Below are positions 42,390 through 52,392 of a DNA stretch of 64,000 nt, piece after piece. The DNA comes from an uncultured Lachnospiraceae bacterium. GTDB taxonomy: Bacteria; Bacillota; Clostridia; Lachnospirales; Lachnospiraceae. Numbering within the stretch: the stretch's first letter is position 1; each line of letters opens with the position of its first letter. The notes beneath the pieces were generated by a model, which was given only the letters and a program-made list of their open reading frames with translations, did not search any database and was not told where the DNA came from. Made by a program: the position numbers and the translations under genes. The stretch lies in assembly GCA_934320895.1 (NCBI GenBank), contig CAKRFY010000002.1:117118-181117 (forward strand). Direction: 5' to 3'.

Positions 42390-43304
42390 ATGTTAGATTT
42401 ATGTTTACTTGGAACAAGTGGAATGATGCCACTGCCTGGCAGATGGCTTACGGCACTTATGGTAAGGTTTTCAGGAAGCAGTCTTTTGATCGATTGTGGA
42501 GAGGGAACACAGATTGCAATGAAACAGAGAGGATGGAGTGCAAACCCGGTTGATACGATATGTTTTACGCATTATCATGGCGATCATATAAGTGGATTGC
42601 CGGGGCTTTTGCTCTCTATGGGAAATTCTGACCGTACCAGACCGGTTACTCTTATAGGTCCAAAAGGTCTTGAAAAAGTTGTAAATTCTTTGCGTATCAT
42701 AGCACCGGGACTTCCATTCAAACTTGAATTTATCGAATTAACCGAAAATTGTCAGGAAATAGATATAAACGGATATCATCTTACTGCATTTAAGGTAAAT
42801 CATAATGTGACATGTTACGGTTATACGATAGATATAAAGAGAGGTGGAAGATTTTTCCCGGAGCTTGCAAAAAAGAATGATGTGCCAATGAAGTTATGGA
42901 GCAGGCTGCAAAAGGGTGAGAATATAGAGTTTGAGGGCAGATCATATACGCCTGATATGGTCATAGGGCCGGAAAGAAAAGGAATAAAAGTTACATATTG
43001 TACGGATACAAGGCCTGTAAAGAGTCTTGTTGAGAATGCTAAAGATGCTGATCTTCTCATATGTGAGGGCATGTACGGTGAGAATGACAAGAAGGCAAAA
43101 GCAGTAGAAAAAAAACATATGACATTTTACGAAGCTGCAAAAGTTGCAAAAGAGGCAGATGTAAAAGAAATGTGGCTTACACATTACAGCCCTTCGCTTA
43201 TTCATCCGGAGGAATATATGGGGGCTGTGCGAAAGATTTTTAAAAATTCATATCCTGGAAAGGATGGAAAAAGCGTTACATTGACATATCCAGATGATGA
43301 ATGA
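42390..43304 (+). CDS. rnz: Ribonuclease Z
   Basis: A 304-residue metallo-beta-lactamase-fold endonuclease that trims tRNA 3' trailers. Zinc motif THYHGDHISG near residue 62, the N-terminal LGTSGMMPLPGRW typical of RNase Z, and later zinc ligands in TDTRP near residue 208 and THYSPS near residue 265. ATG 42390 has GAGGAAAA upstream. As the tRNA-Trp gene here does not encode CCA, RNase Z processing fits. Confidence 0.94.
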   Translation: MLDLCLLGTSGMMPLPGRWLTALMVRFSGSSLLIDCGEGTQIAMKQRGWSANPVDTICFTHYHGDHISGLPGLLLSMGNSDRTRPVTLIGPKGLEKVVNSLRIIAPGLPFKLEFIELTENCQEIDINGYHLTAFKVNHNVTCYGYTIDIKRGGRFFPELAKKNDVPMKLWSRLQKGENIEFEGRSYTPDMVIGPERKGIKVTYCTDTRPVKSLVENAKDADLLICEGMYGENDKKAKAVEKKHMTFYEAAKVAKEADVKEMWLTHYSPSLIHPEEYMGAVRKIFKNSYPGKDGKSVTLTYPDDE

Positions 43305-43389
43305 TCACATTAAAAATGATTACCATAATGAAATTATTTAAATAATCCGAATATATATATAAGAAGAATTGAAAAATAAGCATTTATAG

Positions 43390-43424
43390 GAGCACAGATG
43401 TTATGTGCAGAAAAGAGGATTACT
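43390..43424 (+). repeat. Leader-family site, copy E (short)
   Basis: GAGCACAGATGTTATGTGC forms a small hairpin and is followed by AGAAAAGAGGATTACT and ATG 43425. It is the most diverged member of the GCACA/TGTGC plus GAAATGAGG family. Confidence 0.45.
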
Positions 43425-44036
43425 ATGGATAAAAACAGAAAAAAAGTGATGAGCGCATTTTTAATTATGCTTGTGATAGCAGTATTTGCAGTTACAGGAT
43501 ATTATGTTATCAATAAGCAGATAACACAGAAGGCACAGGATGAGGAAAGTATTCCTGATACTGAGGCAGGAAAACTTCTTGCAAAAGATCTTGATGTTAC
43601 ATATCCTAAAACACCGACAGAAGTTGTCAAGCTATATTGGCGTTTTAATCAGTGTATGTACAATGATAATATGAGTGACAAAGACTTTGAGGGACTTCTC
43701 AAACAGCTTAGAAAACTTTATGATCAGGAATTCCTTGATAAAGAAGAAAATTCGTGGGACAATATGCTTTCAAGTTTTAAGAAAGACAAGAAGAAATATA
43801 AAACAAATAAACAGATGATCTCTTCTTATATGGTTCAGGACAATAATGCAGTTGTTTACGGAAAAGAGGATGGGAAAGATTGTGCCACACTTTTCACGAG
43901 CACGATGGTGAAAAAGAAAACAGAGAGAATGAAGCTTTATGAAAAGTTTATGTGCCGCAAGGATTCTTCAGGAGAGTGGAGAATATTAGGATGGAGCAAT
44001 GCGGCAAAAGAGGCGAAAAAATATTTTGACAATTAA
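43425..44036 (+). CDS. Membrane-anchored protein, DUF6715-like
   Basis: A 203-residue protein with an N-terminal membrane helix ([21 protein letters not shown]) and an extracytoplasmic domain containing [24 protein letters not shown] and a C-terminal WRILGWSNA. The arrangement matches what I recall of DUF6715, common beside tsaD in Lachnospiraceae; the name is from memory. ATG 43425 is chosen because AAAGAGG lies upstream. It is followed by tsaD 13 bp later, so co-expression is likely. Confidence 0.78.
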   Translation: MDKNRKKVMSAFLIMLVIAVFAVTGYYVINKQITQKAQDEESIPDTEAGKLLAKDLDVTYPKTPTEVVKLYWRFNQCMYNDNMSDKDFEGLLKQLRKLYDQEFLDKEENSWDNMLSSFKKDKKKYKTNKQMISSYMVQDNNAVVYGKEDGKDCATLFTSTMVKKKTERMKLYEKFMCRKDSSGEWRILGWSNAAKEAKKYFDN

Positions 44037-44049
44037 TTCGGAGGAACAA

Positions 44050-45072
44050 ATGAAAGACGATGTTTTGATACTTGGTATAGAAAGTTCATGTGATGAAACT
44101 GCGGCGGCGGTAGTTAAAAATGGCAGGGAGGTTCTTTCAAATGTGATTTCTTCACAGATAGCAATACATACATTATATGGTGGAGTTGTACCGGAAATCG
44201 CATCAAGAAAACATATAGAAAAGATAAATCAGGTGATCGAGCAGGCACTTACAGAGGCAGATGTCACACTTGATGATATAGATGCTATAAGCGTGACTTA
44301 TGGACCAGGACTTGTGGGTGCTCTGCTTGTCGGAGTAGGTGCTGCAAAGGCAATTGCATATGCAGCAAAAAAGCCACTTGTAGGGGTACATCATATAGAG
44401 GGACATATTGCTGCAAATTATATAGAGCATAAGGATCTGGAACCACCATTTCTCTGTCTTGTAGTTTCAGGAGGACACACACATCTTGTACGCGTGTTAG
44501 AATATGGAAAATTTGAGATAATAGGCTGCACTCATGATGATGCAGCAGGAGAAGCATTTGACAAGGTGGCAAGAGCGATAGGTCTTGGGTATCCAGGGGG
44601 ACCTAAGATAGATAAACTTGCAAAAGAGGGAAATCCTCATGCGATAGAATTTCCAAGAGCAAAGATTGATGGAAGTAAGTATGATTTTAGTTTTTCGGGT
44701 GTTAAGTCGGCAGTTTTGAATTATCTTAATGGATGTGAGATGAAAAATATTGAGGTTAACAGGGCTGATGTTGCGGCATCATTTCAGCAGGCAGTCGTTG
44801 ATGTTTTAGTTGAAAGAGCGGTGGATGCGGCAAAACGTCTTGGTGAAGATAAGATAGCTGTAGCAGGTGGTGTTGCATCAAACTCAGCACTCAGGGCAGC
44901 GATGAAAAAAGGCTGCGAAAAAAACGGCATAACATTATATTATCCATCACCTATATTCTGTACGGATAATGCTGCAATGATAGCGGTACAGGGATATTAT
45001 GAATATATGTCAGGTACGAGAAGTGGCTGGGATTTAAATGCTGTTCCAAATTTAAAAATAGGCGAAAGATAG
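44050..45072 (+). CDS. tsaD: TsaD, tRNA threonylcarbamoyltransferase catalytic subunit
   Basis: A 340-residue ASKHA enzyme (Kae1/YgjD) that transfers the threonylcarbamoyl group to tRNA A37. N-terminal [15 protein letters not shown], metal ligands in [10 protein letters not shown] near residue 115, SGGHTHLV near residue 138, and [13 protein letters not shown] near residue 275. ATG 44050 has CGGAGG upstream. Completes the TsaB-D-E set in this cluster; TsaC is not in the window. Confidence 0.96.
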   Translation: MKDDVLILGIESSCDETAAAVVKNGREVLSNVISSQIAIHTLYGGVVPEIASRKHIEKINQVIEQALTEADVTLDDIDAISVTYGPGLVGALLVGVGAAKAIAYAAKKPLVGVHHIEGHIAANYIEHKDLEPPFLCLVVSGGHTHLVRVLEYGKFEIIGCTHDDAAGEAFDKVARAIGLGYPGGPKIDKLAKEGNPHAIEFPRAKIDGSKYDFSFSGVKSAVLNYLNGCEMKNIEVNRADVAASFQQAVVDVLVERAVDAAKRLGEDKIAVAGGVASNSALRAAMKKGCEKNGITLYYPSPIFCTDNAAMIAVQGYYEYMSGTRSGWDLNAVPNLKIGER

Positions 45073-45107
45073 GAGAATAATTTTACTGTTAATTTCTATT
45101 CTCATTC

Positions 45108-45136
45108 TTGACAGGCTCATAGAAAAAGTATAAAAT
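45108..45136 (+). promoter_or_regulatory. Possible promoter of rny
   Basis: TTGACA at 45108-45113 with TAAAAT at 45131-45136 (17-bp spacer), or TATAAA at 45129 with 15 bp. About 107 bp before the start codon. Confidence 0.5.
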
Positions 45137-45242
45137 TGATGTGTTGTGGTATGTGATATAGATGGCTTCTCTGAAATTTGCTATATAGCCGTTTATATTA
45201 TATATATTACAATGAATATTTATAAGGAGGTGCTCCTGTTCG

Positions 45243-46802
45243 ATGGTAGCAGTGGTTATAATAGCCATTGTGCTTCTATTGGTTGGGATTATCGCAACAG
45301 CGCTTATTACTAAAAATGTCGCTATTACAAATTATAAAAAAAGCGAGGAAGTAAAGGTTGGAAATGCGGAGGAAAAAGCACGAGGGATTATAGATGATGC
45401 TTTGAAGACTGCTGAGACTAAGAAGCGTGAAGCACTTCTTGAGGCAAAGGAAGAAGCGATCAAGACTAAAAATGAGATTGAGCGTGAATCCAAGGAAAGA
45501 AGAGCTGAATTGCAGCGATATGAAAAACGCGTATTATCGAAGGAGGAAGCTCTGGATAAAAAGTCAGATGCACTTGAAAAAAAGGAAGTTAAGCTGAATG
45601 CGAAAAATGCTGAACTTGATAAGCAGAAAAAAGAGCTTGACGAACTTAAAGAAAGTCATTTGCAGGAACTTGAGAAAATATCAGGTCTGACTACTGAACA
45701 AGCGAAGGAATATCTATTAAAATCTGTTGAAGAAGACGTAAAACATGAGACAGCGGTTCTTGTTAAGGAGCTTAACAAGAAAGCAAAAGAGGAAGCTGAT
45801 AAGAAAGCAAAGGATTATGTTGTCACAGCCATTCAGAGATGTGCAGCAGATCATGTTGCAGAGACGACAATATCAGTTGTACAGCTTCCAAATGATGAAA
45901 TGAAAGGTAGAATCATTGGACGAGAGGGAAGAAACATTCGTACTCTTGAAACTCTCACTGGTGTAAATCTTATTATTGATGATACACCGGAGGCGGTTGT
46001 TTTATCTGGATTTGATGGTGCGAGAAGAGAAGTAGCACGAATCGCACTCGAAAAACTTATTGTTGATGGACGGATCCATCCGGCGCGTATTGAGGAAATG
46101 GTCGAAAAGGCACAAAAGGAAGTTGAATCAATGATGCGTGAGGAAGGTGAGGCTGCTACACTTGAGGTAGGAGTGCATGGTATTCATCCTGAACTTATCC
46201 GTCTTTTAGGAAAGATGAAATTCAGGACCAGTTATGGACAGAATGCACTTAGTCACTCGATCGAAGTTGCACACCTTGCAGGTCTTCTCGCAGGTGAGAT
46301 AGGTGTAGATGTTCGTACAGCAAAGAGAGCAGGTTTATTGCACGATATAGGAAAGAGTGTTGACCAGGAGATGGAAGGTACTCATGTGCAGATTGGTGCA
46401 GATCTTTGCCGTAAGTACAAAGAATCGCAGGTTGTCATAAATGCAGTAGAGGCACATCACGGTGATGTTGAACCGGAATCTCTTATTGCCTGTATAGTGC
46501 AGGCGGCGGACACGATTTCTGCAGCAAGACCAGGGGCAAGAAGAGAAACTTTAGAAACATATACAAACAGATTGAAACAATTGGAAGATATTTCAAACGG
46601 CTTTAAGGGTGTTGAAAAATCATTTGCTATTCAGGCGGGCAGAGAGGTGCGCGTCATGGTTGTTCCTGAAAAGATAAGTGATGACGATATGGTATTACTT
46701 GCAAGGGATATTTCAAAGCAGATTGAAGAAGAATTAAAATATCCGGGCCAGATTAAAGTTAATGTAATCAGGGAATCCAGAGTTACAGATTATGCTAAAT
46801 AG
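45243..46802 (+). CDS. rny: Ribonuclease Y
   Basis: A 519-residue membrane-bound endoribonuclease that starts mRNA decay. N-terminal membrane helix ([19 protein letters not shown]), long charged coiled coil at about 30-195, KH domain with [20 protein letters not shown] near residue 220, and an HD domain with [11 protein letters not shown] near residue 360 carrying the metal His-Asp pair. AAGGAGGTG precedes ATG 45243. Full length; closed by a terminator. Confidence 0.97.
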   Translation: MVAVVIIAIVLLLVGIIATALITKNVAITNYKKSEEVKVGNAEEKARGIIDDALKTAETKKREALLEAKEEAIKTKNEIERESKERRAELQRYEKRVLSKEEALDKKSDALEKKEVKLNAKNAELDKQKKELDELKESHLQELEKISGLTTEQAKEYLLKSVEEDVKHETAVLVKELNKKAKEEADKKAKDYVVTAIQRCAADHVAETTISVVQLPNDEMKGRIIGREGRNIRTLETLTGVNLIIDDTPEAVVLSGFDGARREVARIALEKLIVDGRIHPARIEEMVEKAQKEVESMMREEGEAATLEVGVHGIHPELIRLLGKMKFRTSYGQNALSHSIEVAHLAGLLAGEIGVDVRTAKRAGLLHDIGKSVDQEMEGTHVQIGADLCRKYKESQVVINAVEAHHGDVEPESLIACIVQAADTISAARPGARRETLETYTNRLKQLEDISNGFKGVEKSFAIQAGREVRVMVVPEKISDDDMVLLARDISKQIEEELKYPGQIKVNVIRESRVTDYAK

Positions 46803-46822
46803 ACACAGTGGACTGTAAAAGT

Positions 46823-46852
46823 AAGGAATCGCCTTATGGCGGTTCCTTTTTC
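46823..46852 (+). terminator. Terminator of rny
   Basis: AAGGAATCGCC pairs with GGCGGTTCCTT around TTAT, followed by TTTT. Confidence 0.9.
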
Positions 46853-46876
46853 AAGTTATAAAACAGAGAGGGATTT

Positions 46877-48265
46877 ATGGTAATTGTCAGGAAAGAGAGA
46901 TTTTTATCAGAAAAATCTGTATCATACATTTCTGATAAAATAAAAGAAGGGTGTATAAAACAAACTGAAGGTTTTATAAGACTTGGTGTTGCCGTTGACA
47001 TAGGGACGACAAGTATAGCTGTTGGCATGTTTGATATGGAAAGTGAGATTTCTATAGGAAATATGACACAGACGAACTGCCAGACAAAATATGGCAGTGA
47101 TGTAATGATGAGGATAATGCATTGTGTAAATGGAAAAGAGCAGATTTTACACGATATATTGATAGAGCAGATAGAAGATATCATACAAAAGATAATACAC
47201 GATAATATATCAGAAGAAATATCGTATATTATTGAAAAAATGACAATTGTCGGAAACACGACGATGTGTCATATATTTTTAAACAGGGATGTGACGGGCC
47301 TTAAAGGTGCGCCTTTTAATATGGCGTACACGGGCATTGTGAAAATAAATTCAGAGGATGTCGGATTTAAAAGATATGATATTGGAAAAATAATTGTGCT
47401 TCCAAATATACATTCACATGTTGGAGCAGATGCGGCGGCAGTTCTTTGTAATGAACAGCTTTATAAAAAAGATGTTAATGAGATTGCCATTGATATAGGA
47501 ACAAATGCTGAGATAATCTTGAACAGAGCAGGTGATGTGTATGTCACTTCTACGGCAGCAGGGCCGGCATTTGAGGGAAAAGGTATCTATTCAGGGATGC
47601 GTGCGGGTGTTGGAGCGATAAATTCAGTAAAGATAAGCCGGGTAAATGGAAATATTATACTTGGGATGCTTGATGATGGTACAAAGGAAAAACCGGAGGG
47701 TATATGCGGTTCAGGTCTGATAGATGCAATTTCTGAACTTATGAAGGCAGGAGTGTTGACAAAAGACGGGTATTTGTTGACAAAGGATGAGGCTTTAGCC
47801 TCAAATGTTAATATAAATCTGTGCAGATGTCTTCAAAACAATGATAAGAAAATGGGAAATTATTTTATTTTATCAGAAACAAATAAGGTAGTTGTGACAC
47901 AGAAGGATATAAGAAATGTTCAGCTTGCAAAGGGTGCAATACAGGCCGGTGTGGAGATATTGCTTGAAAAGGCGAAAATATCGATGGATGATATCCAACG
48001 AATAAAAATTGCAGGTGTTTTTGGAAAATTTATTCATGCGTCTTCAGCTATGGCATTTGGGCTGCTGCCCAATTATCCTGATAAAATAGAGTTTATCGGG
48101 AATGCGGCAGGAAATGGTGTCGCAAAAGCGTTATTTGATGAGAAATTTGCATCAGATATTGAAAGTAAGGTATGCGAAGTAAGACATATAGAACTTGCAG
48201 ATGAAAAGGATTTTCAAAATAAATTTTTGAATGCAATGGAGCTTAAAGAGTGGTATTATAATTAG
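46877..48265 (+). CDS. RACo-like ASKHA ATPase (corrinoid activation family)
   Basis: A 462-residue protein related to the C-terminal ATPase part of reductive activators of corrinoid proteins (DUF4445/RACo_C_ter). Visible marks: GVAVDIGTTSIAVGMFD near residue 37, VGNTTMCHIFLN near residue 123, AIDIGTNAEI near residue 202, TAAGPAFEGKGI near 223 and ICGSGLIDAISEL near 275. The N-terminal 2Fe-2S ferredoxin domain that feeds electrons in full RACo is missing. No corrinoid methyltransferase lies nearby, so its client is unknown. AGAGGGA precedes ATG 46877. Confidence 0.85.
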   Translation: MVIVRKERFLSEKSVSYISDKIKEGCIKQTEGFIRLGVAVDIGTTSIAVGMFDMESEISIGNMTQTNCQTKYGSDVMMRIMHCVNGKEQILHDILIEQIEDIIQKIIHDNISEEISYIIEKMTIVGNTTMCHIFLNRDVTGLKGAPFNMAYTGIVKINSEDVGFKRYDIGKIIVLPNIHSHVGADAAAVLCNEQLYKKDVNEIAIDIGTNAEIILNRAGDVYVTSTAAGPAFEGKGIYSGMRAGVGAINSVKISRVNGNIILGMLDDGTKEKPEGICGSGLIDAISELMKAGVLTKDGYLLTKDEALASNVNINLCRCLQNNDKKMGNYFILSETNKVVVTQKDIRNVQLAKGAIQAGVEILLEKAKISMDDIQRIKIAGVFGKFIHASSAMAFGLLPNYPDKIEFIGNAAGNGVAKALFDEKFASDIESKVCEVRHIELADEKDFQNKFLNAMELKEWYYN

Positions 48266-48312
48266 TGTTAACTTGTATAAAAAAGCATAGAAAGAGAAAA
48301 GAGGGTTATACT

Positions 48313-49104
48313 ATGAGATTAGGATTTATAGGCGCAGGAAATATGGCACAGGCAATGATTGGCGGGATACTTGCAAAGGGTATTGTTAAGAAAGAGGATA
48401 TCGTAGCATCGGCTGCTACGCAAAAAACAATCGACAAGGTTTCAAAAGAGTTTGGTATAAATGTTACACTCGATAATACAGAGGTAGCTAAGGCAGATAT
48501 AGTATTTCTTGCAGTAAAGCCATTTTATTATCAGGAAGTTATTGATGAGATAAAGCCTGTTGTAAGTGAAAAACAGATAATTATAAGTGTAGCAGCAGGA
48601 AAAAGTGTTGAGTGGGTTGAAAATGCTTTTGGCGGAAAGAAAAAAATTGTAAGGATCATGCCAAATACACCTGCTCTTGTAGGAGAAGCGGTTACGGCAA
48701 TGTGTCCTAATGAAAATGTAAATGATGAGGAAAAAGAAATCGTATGTGAGCTTTTATCATCATTTGGTCTTGCACAGTTTATAAATGAAAATATAATGGA
48801 CGCAGTCATAGCTGTAAGTGGAAGTTCACCTGCGTATGTATTTATGTTTATTGAGGCTATGGCTGATGCAGCAGTCGCAGAAGGAATGCCACGGGCACAG
48901 GCATATCAGTTTGCAGCACAGTCGGTTCTTGGAAGTGCAAAGATGGTTCTTGAAACAGGAAAACATCCTGGAGAGCTTAAAGATATGGTATGTTCACCGG
49001 CAGGAACGACAATCGCAGCAGTGAAAGTTCTTGAGGAAAAAGGTTTTAGAAGCAGTGTTATAGAAGCAATGAGTGCATGTGCAGATAAGTCAAGAAATAT
49101 GTAA
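48313..49104 (+). CDS. proC: Pyrroline-5-carboxylate reductase
   Basis: Last step of proline synthesis: reduces 1-pyrroline-5-carboxylate with NAD(P)H. A 263-residue protein with Rossmann start LGFIGAGNMAQAMIGG, RIMPNTPALVGEA near residue 117, and the signature SGSSPAYVFMFIEAMADAAV near residue 170 with SPAGTTIAA near 230. ATG 48313 is preferred (GAGGGTT upstream); the frame from 48265 overlaps the previous stop. Cytoplasmic decameric enzyme in the family. Confidence 0.95.
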   Translation: MRLGFIGAGNMAQAMIGGILAKGIVKKEDIVASAATQKTIDKVSKEFGINVTLDNTEVAKADIVFLAVKPFYYQEVIDEIKPVVSEKQIIISVAAGKSVEWVENAFGGKKKIVRIMPNTPALVGEAVTAMCPNENVNDEEKEIVCELLSSFGLAQFINENIMDAVIAVSGSSPAYVFMFIEAMADAAVAEGMPRAQAYQFAAQSVLGSAKMVLETGKHPGELKDMVCSPAGTTIAAVKVLEEKGFRSSVIEAMSACADKSRNM

Positions 49105-49182
49105 TCTTACATAAAAAACTGAAATACAGCATATGAATTAGAAGAAACATATCAGCAGTTAAAAATTGCAGATGGAGTATTT

Positions 49183-49827
49183 TTGTCGGATAGTTTAAAG
49201 AAAATCCTGAGATATAAAAGACCTGTATTTGGGATACTTGTATGTATTGGTGTTTTTATGTGCATACATTATATATGTACATGGGAACAGCAGACGAGGC
49301 TTGAATACAGGTTTATCTCTGGGTTTGATGCTAAAATTTCAAGAAGTGCAGGCATAGATATGCTGCGTGAATGTAAATATTTTCCGGTTTTAAGTGGCAA
49401 AGAGCACTGTTTTTTTGAGGATGGATATGGAGAGGGACGAAGCTTCGGTGGAAACAGGAAACATGAGGGAATAGATATAATGCCATCAGAAAATAAAGCT
49501 GGTATATTGAAGGTGAGGTCTGTATGTGATGGTGTGGTAGAGAAAAAGGGCTGGCTTAAACTAGGTGGCTATAGAATAGGAATAAGAAGCAGCAGTGGTA
49601 ATTATTATTATTATGCACATCTTGATTCATATAGGAAAGGACTTAAATGTAACGAACACGTGAAGGCGGGAGATATTATAGGGTATATGGGAAATACAGG
49701 TTACGGCGATGAGGGGACGAGAGGTAAATTTCCGGTGCATCTTCATTTTGGAATATATGTGAGAAATAAGGCGGGGGAAAAATGTGTGAACCCTTATTAT
49801 TTATTAAAAAAACTGGAAAGCAGATAG
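49183..49827 (+). CDS. M23 family metallopeptidase, membrane-anchored
   Basis: A 214-residue protein with an N-terminal membrane helix (FGILVCIGVFMCIHYIC) and a LytM-type M23 domain. The zinc site is complete: HEGIDI near residue 105 (His and Asp ligands), then YAHLDSY and HLHFGIY near residue 188. It is therefore a likely peptidoglycan endopeptidase outside the membrane. Start TTG 49183 with GGAG about 8 bp upstream. SpoIIQ-like or cell-division roles are possible; context does not decide. Confidence 0.9.
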   Translation: MSDSLKKILRYKRPVFGILVCIGVFMCIHYICTWEQQTRLEYRFISGFDAKISRSAGIDMLRECKYFPVLSGKEHCFFEDGYGEGRSFGGNRKHEGIDIMPSENKAGILKVRSVCDGVVEKKGWLKLGGYRIGIRSSSGNYYYYAHLDSYRKGLKCNEHVKAGDIIGYMGNTGYGDEGTRGKFPVHLHFGIYVRNKAGEKCVNPYYLLKKLESR

Positions 49828-49846
49828 CTTTGGAAAGGAAATATAT

Positions 49847-50680
49847 ATGGAAATACAGCTTTGGAGAGAAATATTGGAGCCTTATGGTCAGGCAGTAGAC
49901 GAACTTGTTGTTAAGTTTAATCATATTAAGCAGGAGTATCAGAATGCGAGAATGTATTCGCCGGTCGAATCTGTTTCAGGAAGAGTAAAAAGTATATCGA
50001 GTATTATGGAGAAGGCTCAGAGAAAAAATGTTAAGATAGAAGAGATAGAAGAAAAGATAGAAGATATTGCGGGAATAAGAATAATATGTCAGTTTGTTGA
50101 AGATATAAATACGGTGGTAAAGATCATAAAAAAACGTAGTGACCTTGAGGTGAAACAGGAGAAAGATTATATAACAAACAGCAAACCAAGTGGTTACAGA
50201 AGTTATCATATAATAGCATATTATACGGTACAGACTATTTATGGACCTAAAAAACTTGAGGTAGAGTTTCAGATAAGAACACTCGCGATGAATTTCTGGT
50301 CTACAATAGAACATTCACTTCAGTATAAATATAAAGAACATATGCCAGATGACCTTAGAAAGAGGCTTCTTAGTGCAGCAGATGCGGTTGGTGTTCTTGA
50401 CAATGAAATGGCATCGGTAAGAGATGAGATAATGGATGCACAGAATCATAACAGACAGAAAGCTAACATAATAGCAGATATAGTAAGAAGCATAGAAGAA
50501 TTGTATTATGTGGCAAATAAGAGAGAAGTTGAGAAAATTCAGGATGAATTTTATAAGATATATAAACAAAATGATATGACAATGCTCAAACGTTTTAATA
50601 AACAGCTTGATATAATAGCTGAGACATACAGGGCACAGAGTCTTACTGCACGCAGTTATAGTGTGACGGGTAACCATTGA
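49847..50680 (+). CDS. relQ: RelQ-type small alarmone synthetase
   Basis: A 277-residue GTP pyrophosphokinase making (p)ppGpp. Synthetase motifs: SVSGRVKSISSIMEK near residue 43, EEKIEDIAGIRIICQF near residue 66, the acceptor-binding SGYRSYHIIAYY near residue 115, and VEFQIRTLAMNFWSTIEHSLQYKYK near residue 138. No hydrolase or regulatory domain, as expected for a small synthetase (SAS1). GGAAAGGAAA precedes ATG 49847. It differs clearly from the RelA/SpoT-domain protein at 37792. Confidence 0.94.
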   Translation: MEIQLWREILEPYGQAVDELVVKFNHIKQEYQNARMYSPVESVSGRVKSISSIMEKAQRKNVKIEEIEEKIEDIAGIRIICQFVEDINTVVKIIKKRSDLEVKQEKDYITNSKPSGYRSYHIIAYYTVQTIYGPKKLEVEFQIRTLAMNFWSTIEHSLQYKYKEHMPDDLRKRLLSAADAVGVLDNEMASVRDEIMDAQNHNRQKANIIADIVRSIEELYYVANKREVEKIQDEFYKIYKQNDMTMLKRFNKQLDIIAETYRAQSLTARSYSVTGNH

Positions 50681-50712
50681 GATTAATGATTTTAGGGAAA
50701 GGATTTTATGAG

Positions 50713-51276
50713 ATGAAGATTTCAAGAGGTGAACTTGGATATTTGGAGTACAAAAAGAAAAGGGCGATTATAGGAACGATAGCAATGGCAGTTATTGGTA
50801 TTATCGTATTTCTTGTAGGATATTTTTTAAATAAAATGTCAAATAGAAATATATTTACGGTTGTAGCTGTATTGTTCGCACTTCCTGGTGCAAAATTTCT
50901 TGTAGCTTATATTGTCGCATTTCCGTATCATACGGTTGGAAAAGAAAAGTATGATATGGTGGAAAAGCATATAGGCGATGGTATGCAGTTATATACAGAT
51001 CTTGTTATTACATCATCTGAAAAAGTGATGAGCCTTGAGTTTGTAGCTGTCGGAAATAATCAGGTTATAGGCCTTACAAAAGACAAGAAAGTTGATATTT
51101 CATATATAAGAAAATATCTTACGGACGGTGTAGCAAATTGGGGTGATAACTATAAAGTAAAGATAGTAGAGAGTGAAAAACTTTTTTTAAGTGAACTTGA
51201 CAATGTAAAACCTGTTGATACAGATGAGGAACAGGAAGCGAATGTAAAATCTTATATAGTATCACTTATTGTATAG
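50713..51276 (+). CDS. Hypothetical membrane protein
   Basis: A 187-residue protein with two membrane helices at about 20-42 and 48-72 (IIGTIAMAVIGIIVFLVGYFL; IFTVVAVLFALPGAKFLVAYIV) and a soluble C-terminal domain with MSLEFVAVGNNQVIGLTKDKKVD and ISYIRKYLTDGV. ATG 50713 (MKISRGELGYLEYKKKR) is chosen over an upstream ATG because AAAGG lies ahead. Between relQ and the pseudouridine synthase; no family recognised. Confidence 0.8.
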   Translation: MKISRGELGYLEYKKKRAIIGTIAMAVIGIIVFLVGYFLNKMSNRNIFTVVAVLFALPGAKFLVAYIVAFPYHTVGKEKYDMVEKHIGDGMQLYTDLVITSSEKVMSLEFVAVGNNQVIGLTKDKKVDISYIRKYLTDGVANWGDNYKVKIVESEKLFLSELDNVKPVDTDEEQEANVKSYIVSLIV

Positions 51277-51303
51277 GATATAAGATAGAGAGGTTGGTAA
51301 CAG

Positions 51304-52341
51304 ATGAAGGAGATAAGCATCAGTCCGGTTGATGAGGGGCAAAGGCTTGATAAGTATCTTGCAAAGTATATGCCAGAGGCACCTAAAAGTTTTTTTTATA
51401 AAATGATGCGAAAGAAAAATATTGTTTTAAATGGAAAAAAAGCGGCAGGAATGGAGAAACTTTGTAATGGTGATATTATAAAATTGTTTCTTGCAGATGA
51501 CACGATTGAAAAGTTTAGGGGAAAAGCACAAGAAAAAACAAAAGTTTATCATGATCAGAAAAGTAAAAAGCTCAAACTTGATATTATTTTTGAAGATGAT
51601 GATATTCTTGTGGTAAATAAGCCAGTCGATATGCTTTCACAGAAAGCTGATAAAAATGATGTGTCACTTGTAGAGTATATTTCATGTTATCTGGATGAAA
51701 AGAAGGATAAGAAAGATGGAGAGTTTGAAGGATTTAAGCCGGGAATCTGCAACAGGCTTGACAGAAACACGAGTGGTCTTATAGTTGCAGGAAAATCCAT
51801 AAAAGGCTTACAGAGTATGAATGAAATATTCAGAGAGAGAAAGCTTAAAAAATATTATCTATGTATTGTAAAAGGGCATGTTGATGGATTTAAACGAATT
51901 GATGGTTATCTTACAAAAAATGAAAATCATAATACAGTAAGCATTTCAAAAGAAATGACAGATGGAGCTTACAAGATAGTTACGGAATATGAACCGCTTG
52001 CTTATGGCAGTTTGCAGGGTGGAAGTTATACACTTCTTAAAGTTCATCTTGTGACAGGAAAATCACATCAGATACGTGCGCATTTAAAAAGTATAGGACA
52101 TCCCATAGTGGGTGATTCAAAGTACGGTTACAAGGATGTGTATAAAATATTTAGAAAAGAATTTGACTTAAGACACCAGCTTCTTCATGCATGGAGACTT
52201 GAACTATCTAATGATGAGATAGTACCTGTTAAGTATAGAAACAAAGTCTTTGAGGCAGAGCTGCCTGATGAGTTTGTCAGGATACTTAAAGGTATTGGTA
52301 TAAATAAGGAGTCAGCTGGGAGAGTGCAGTGTAAAAGTTAA
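51304..52341 (+). CDS. RluA-family pseudouridine synthase
   Basis: A 345-residue protein with an N-terminal S4 RNA-binding domain (residues 10-70, EGQRLDKYLAKYMPEAP) and an RluA/RluC catalytic domain. The catalytic Asp is in CNRLDRNTSGLIVAGKS near residue 155, and KSHQIRAHLKSIGHPIVGDSKYG lies near residue 255. It isomerises uridines in rRNA or tRNA; whether the target is 23S (RluC/RluD-like) cannot be read. GAGAGG upstream. Confidence 0.92.
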   Translation: MKEISISPVDEGQRLDKYLAKYMPEAPKSFFYKMMRKKNIVLNGKKAAGMEKLCNGDIIKLFLADDTIEKFRGKAQEKTKVYHDQKSKKLKLDIIFEDDDILVVNKPVDMLSQKADKNDVSLVEYISCYLDEKKDKKDGEFEGFKPGICNRLDRNTSGLIVAGKSIKGLQSMNEIFRERKLKKYYLCIVKGHVDGFKRIDGYLTKNENHNTVSISKEMTDGAYKIVTEYEPLAYGSLQGGSYTLLKVHLVTGKSHQIRAHLKSIGHPIVGDSKYGYKDVYKIFRKEFDLRHQLLHAWRLELSNDEIVPVKYRNKVFEAELPDEFVRILKGIGINKESAGRVQCKS

Positions 52342-52392
52342 ATGCATTACATAAATTTTCAATGTACAAAAATAGAAGGAGTGGAAATAGAT

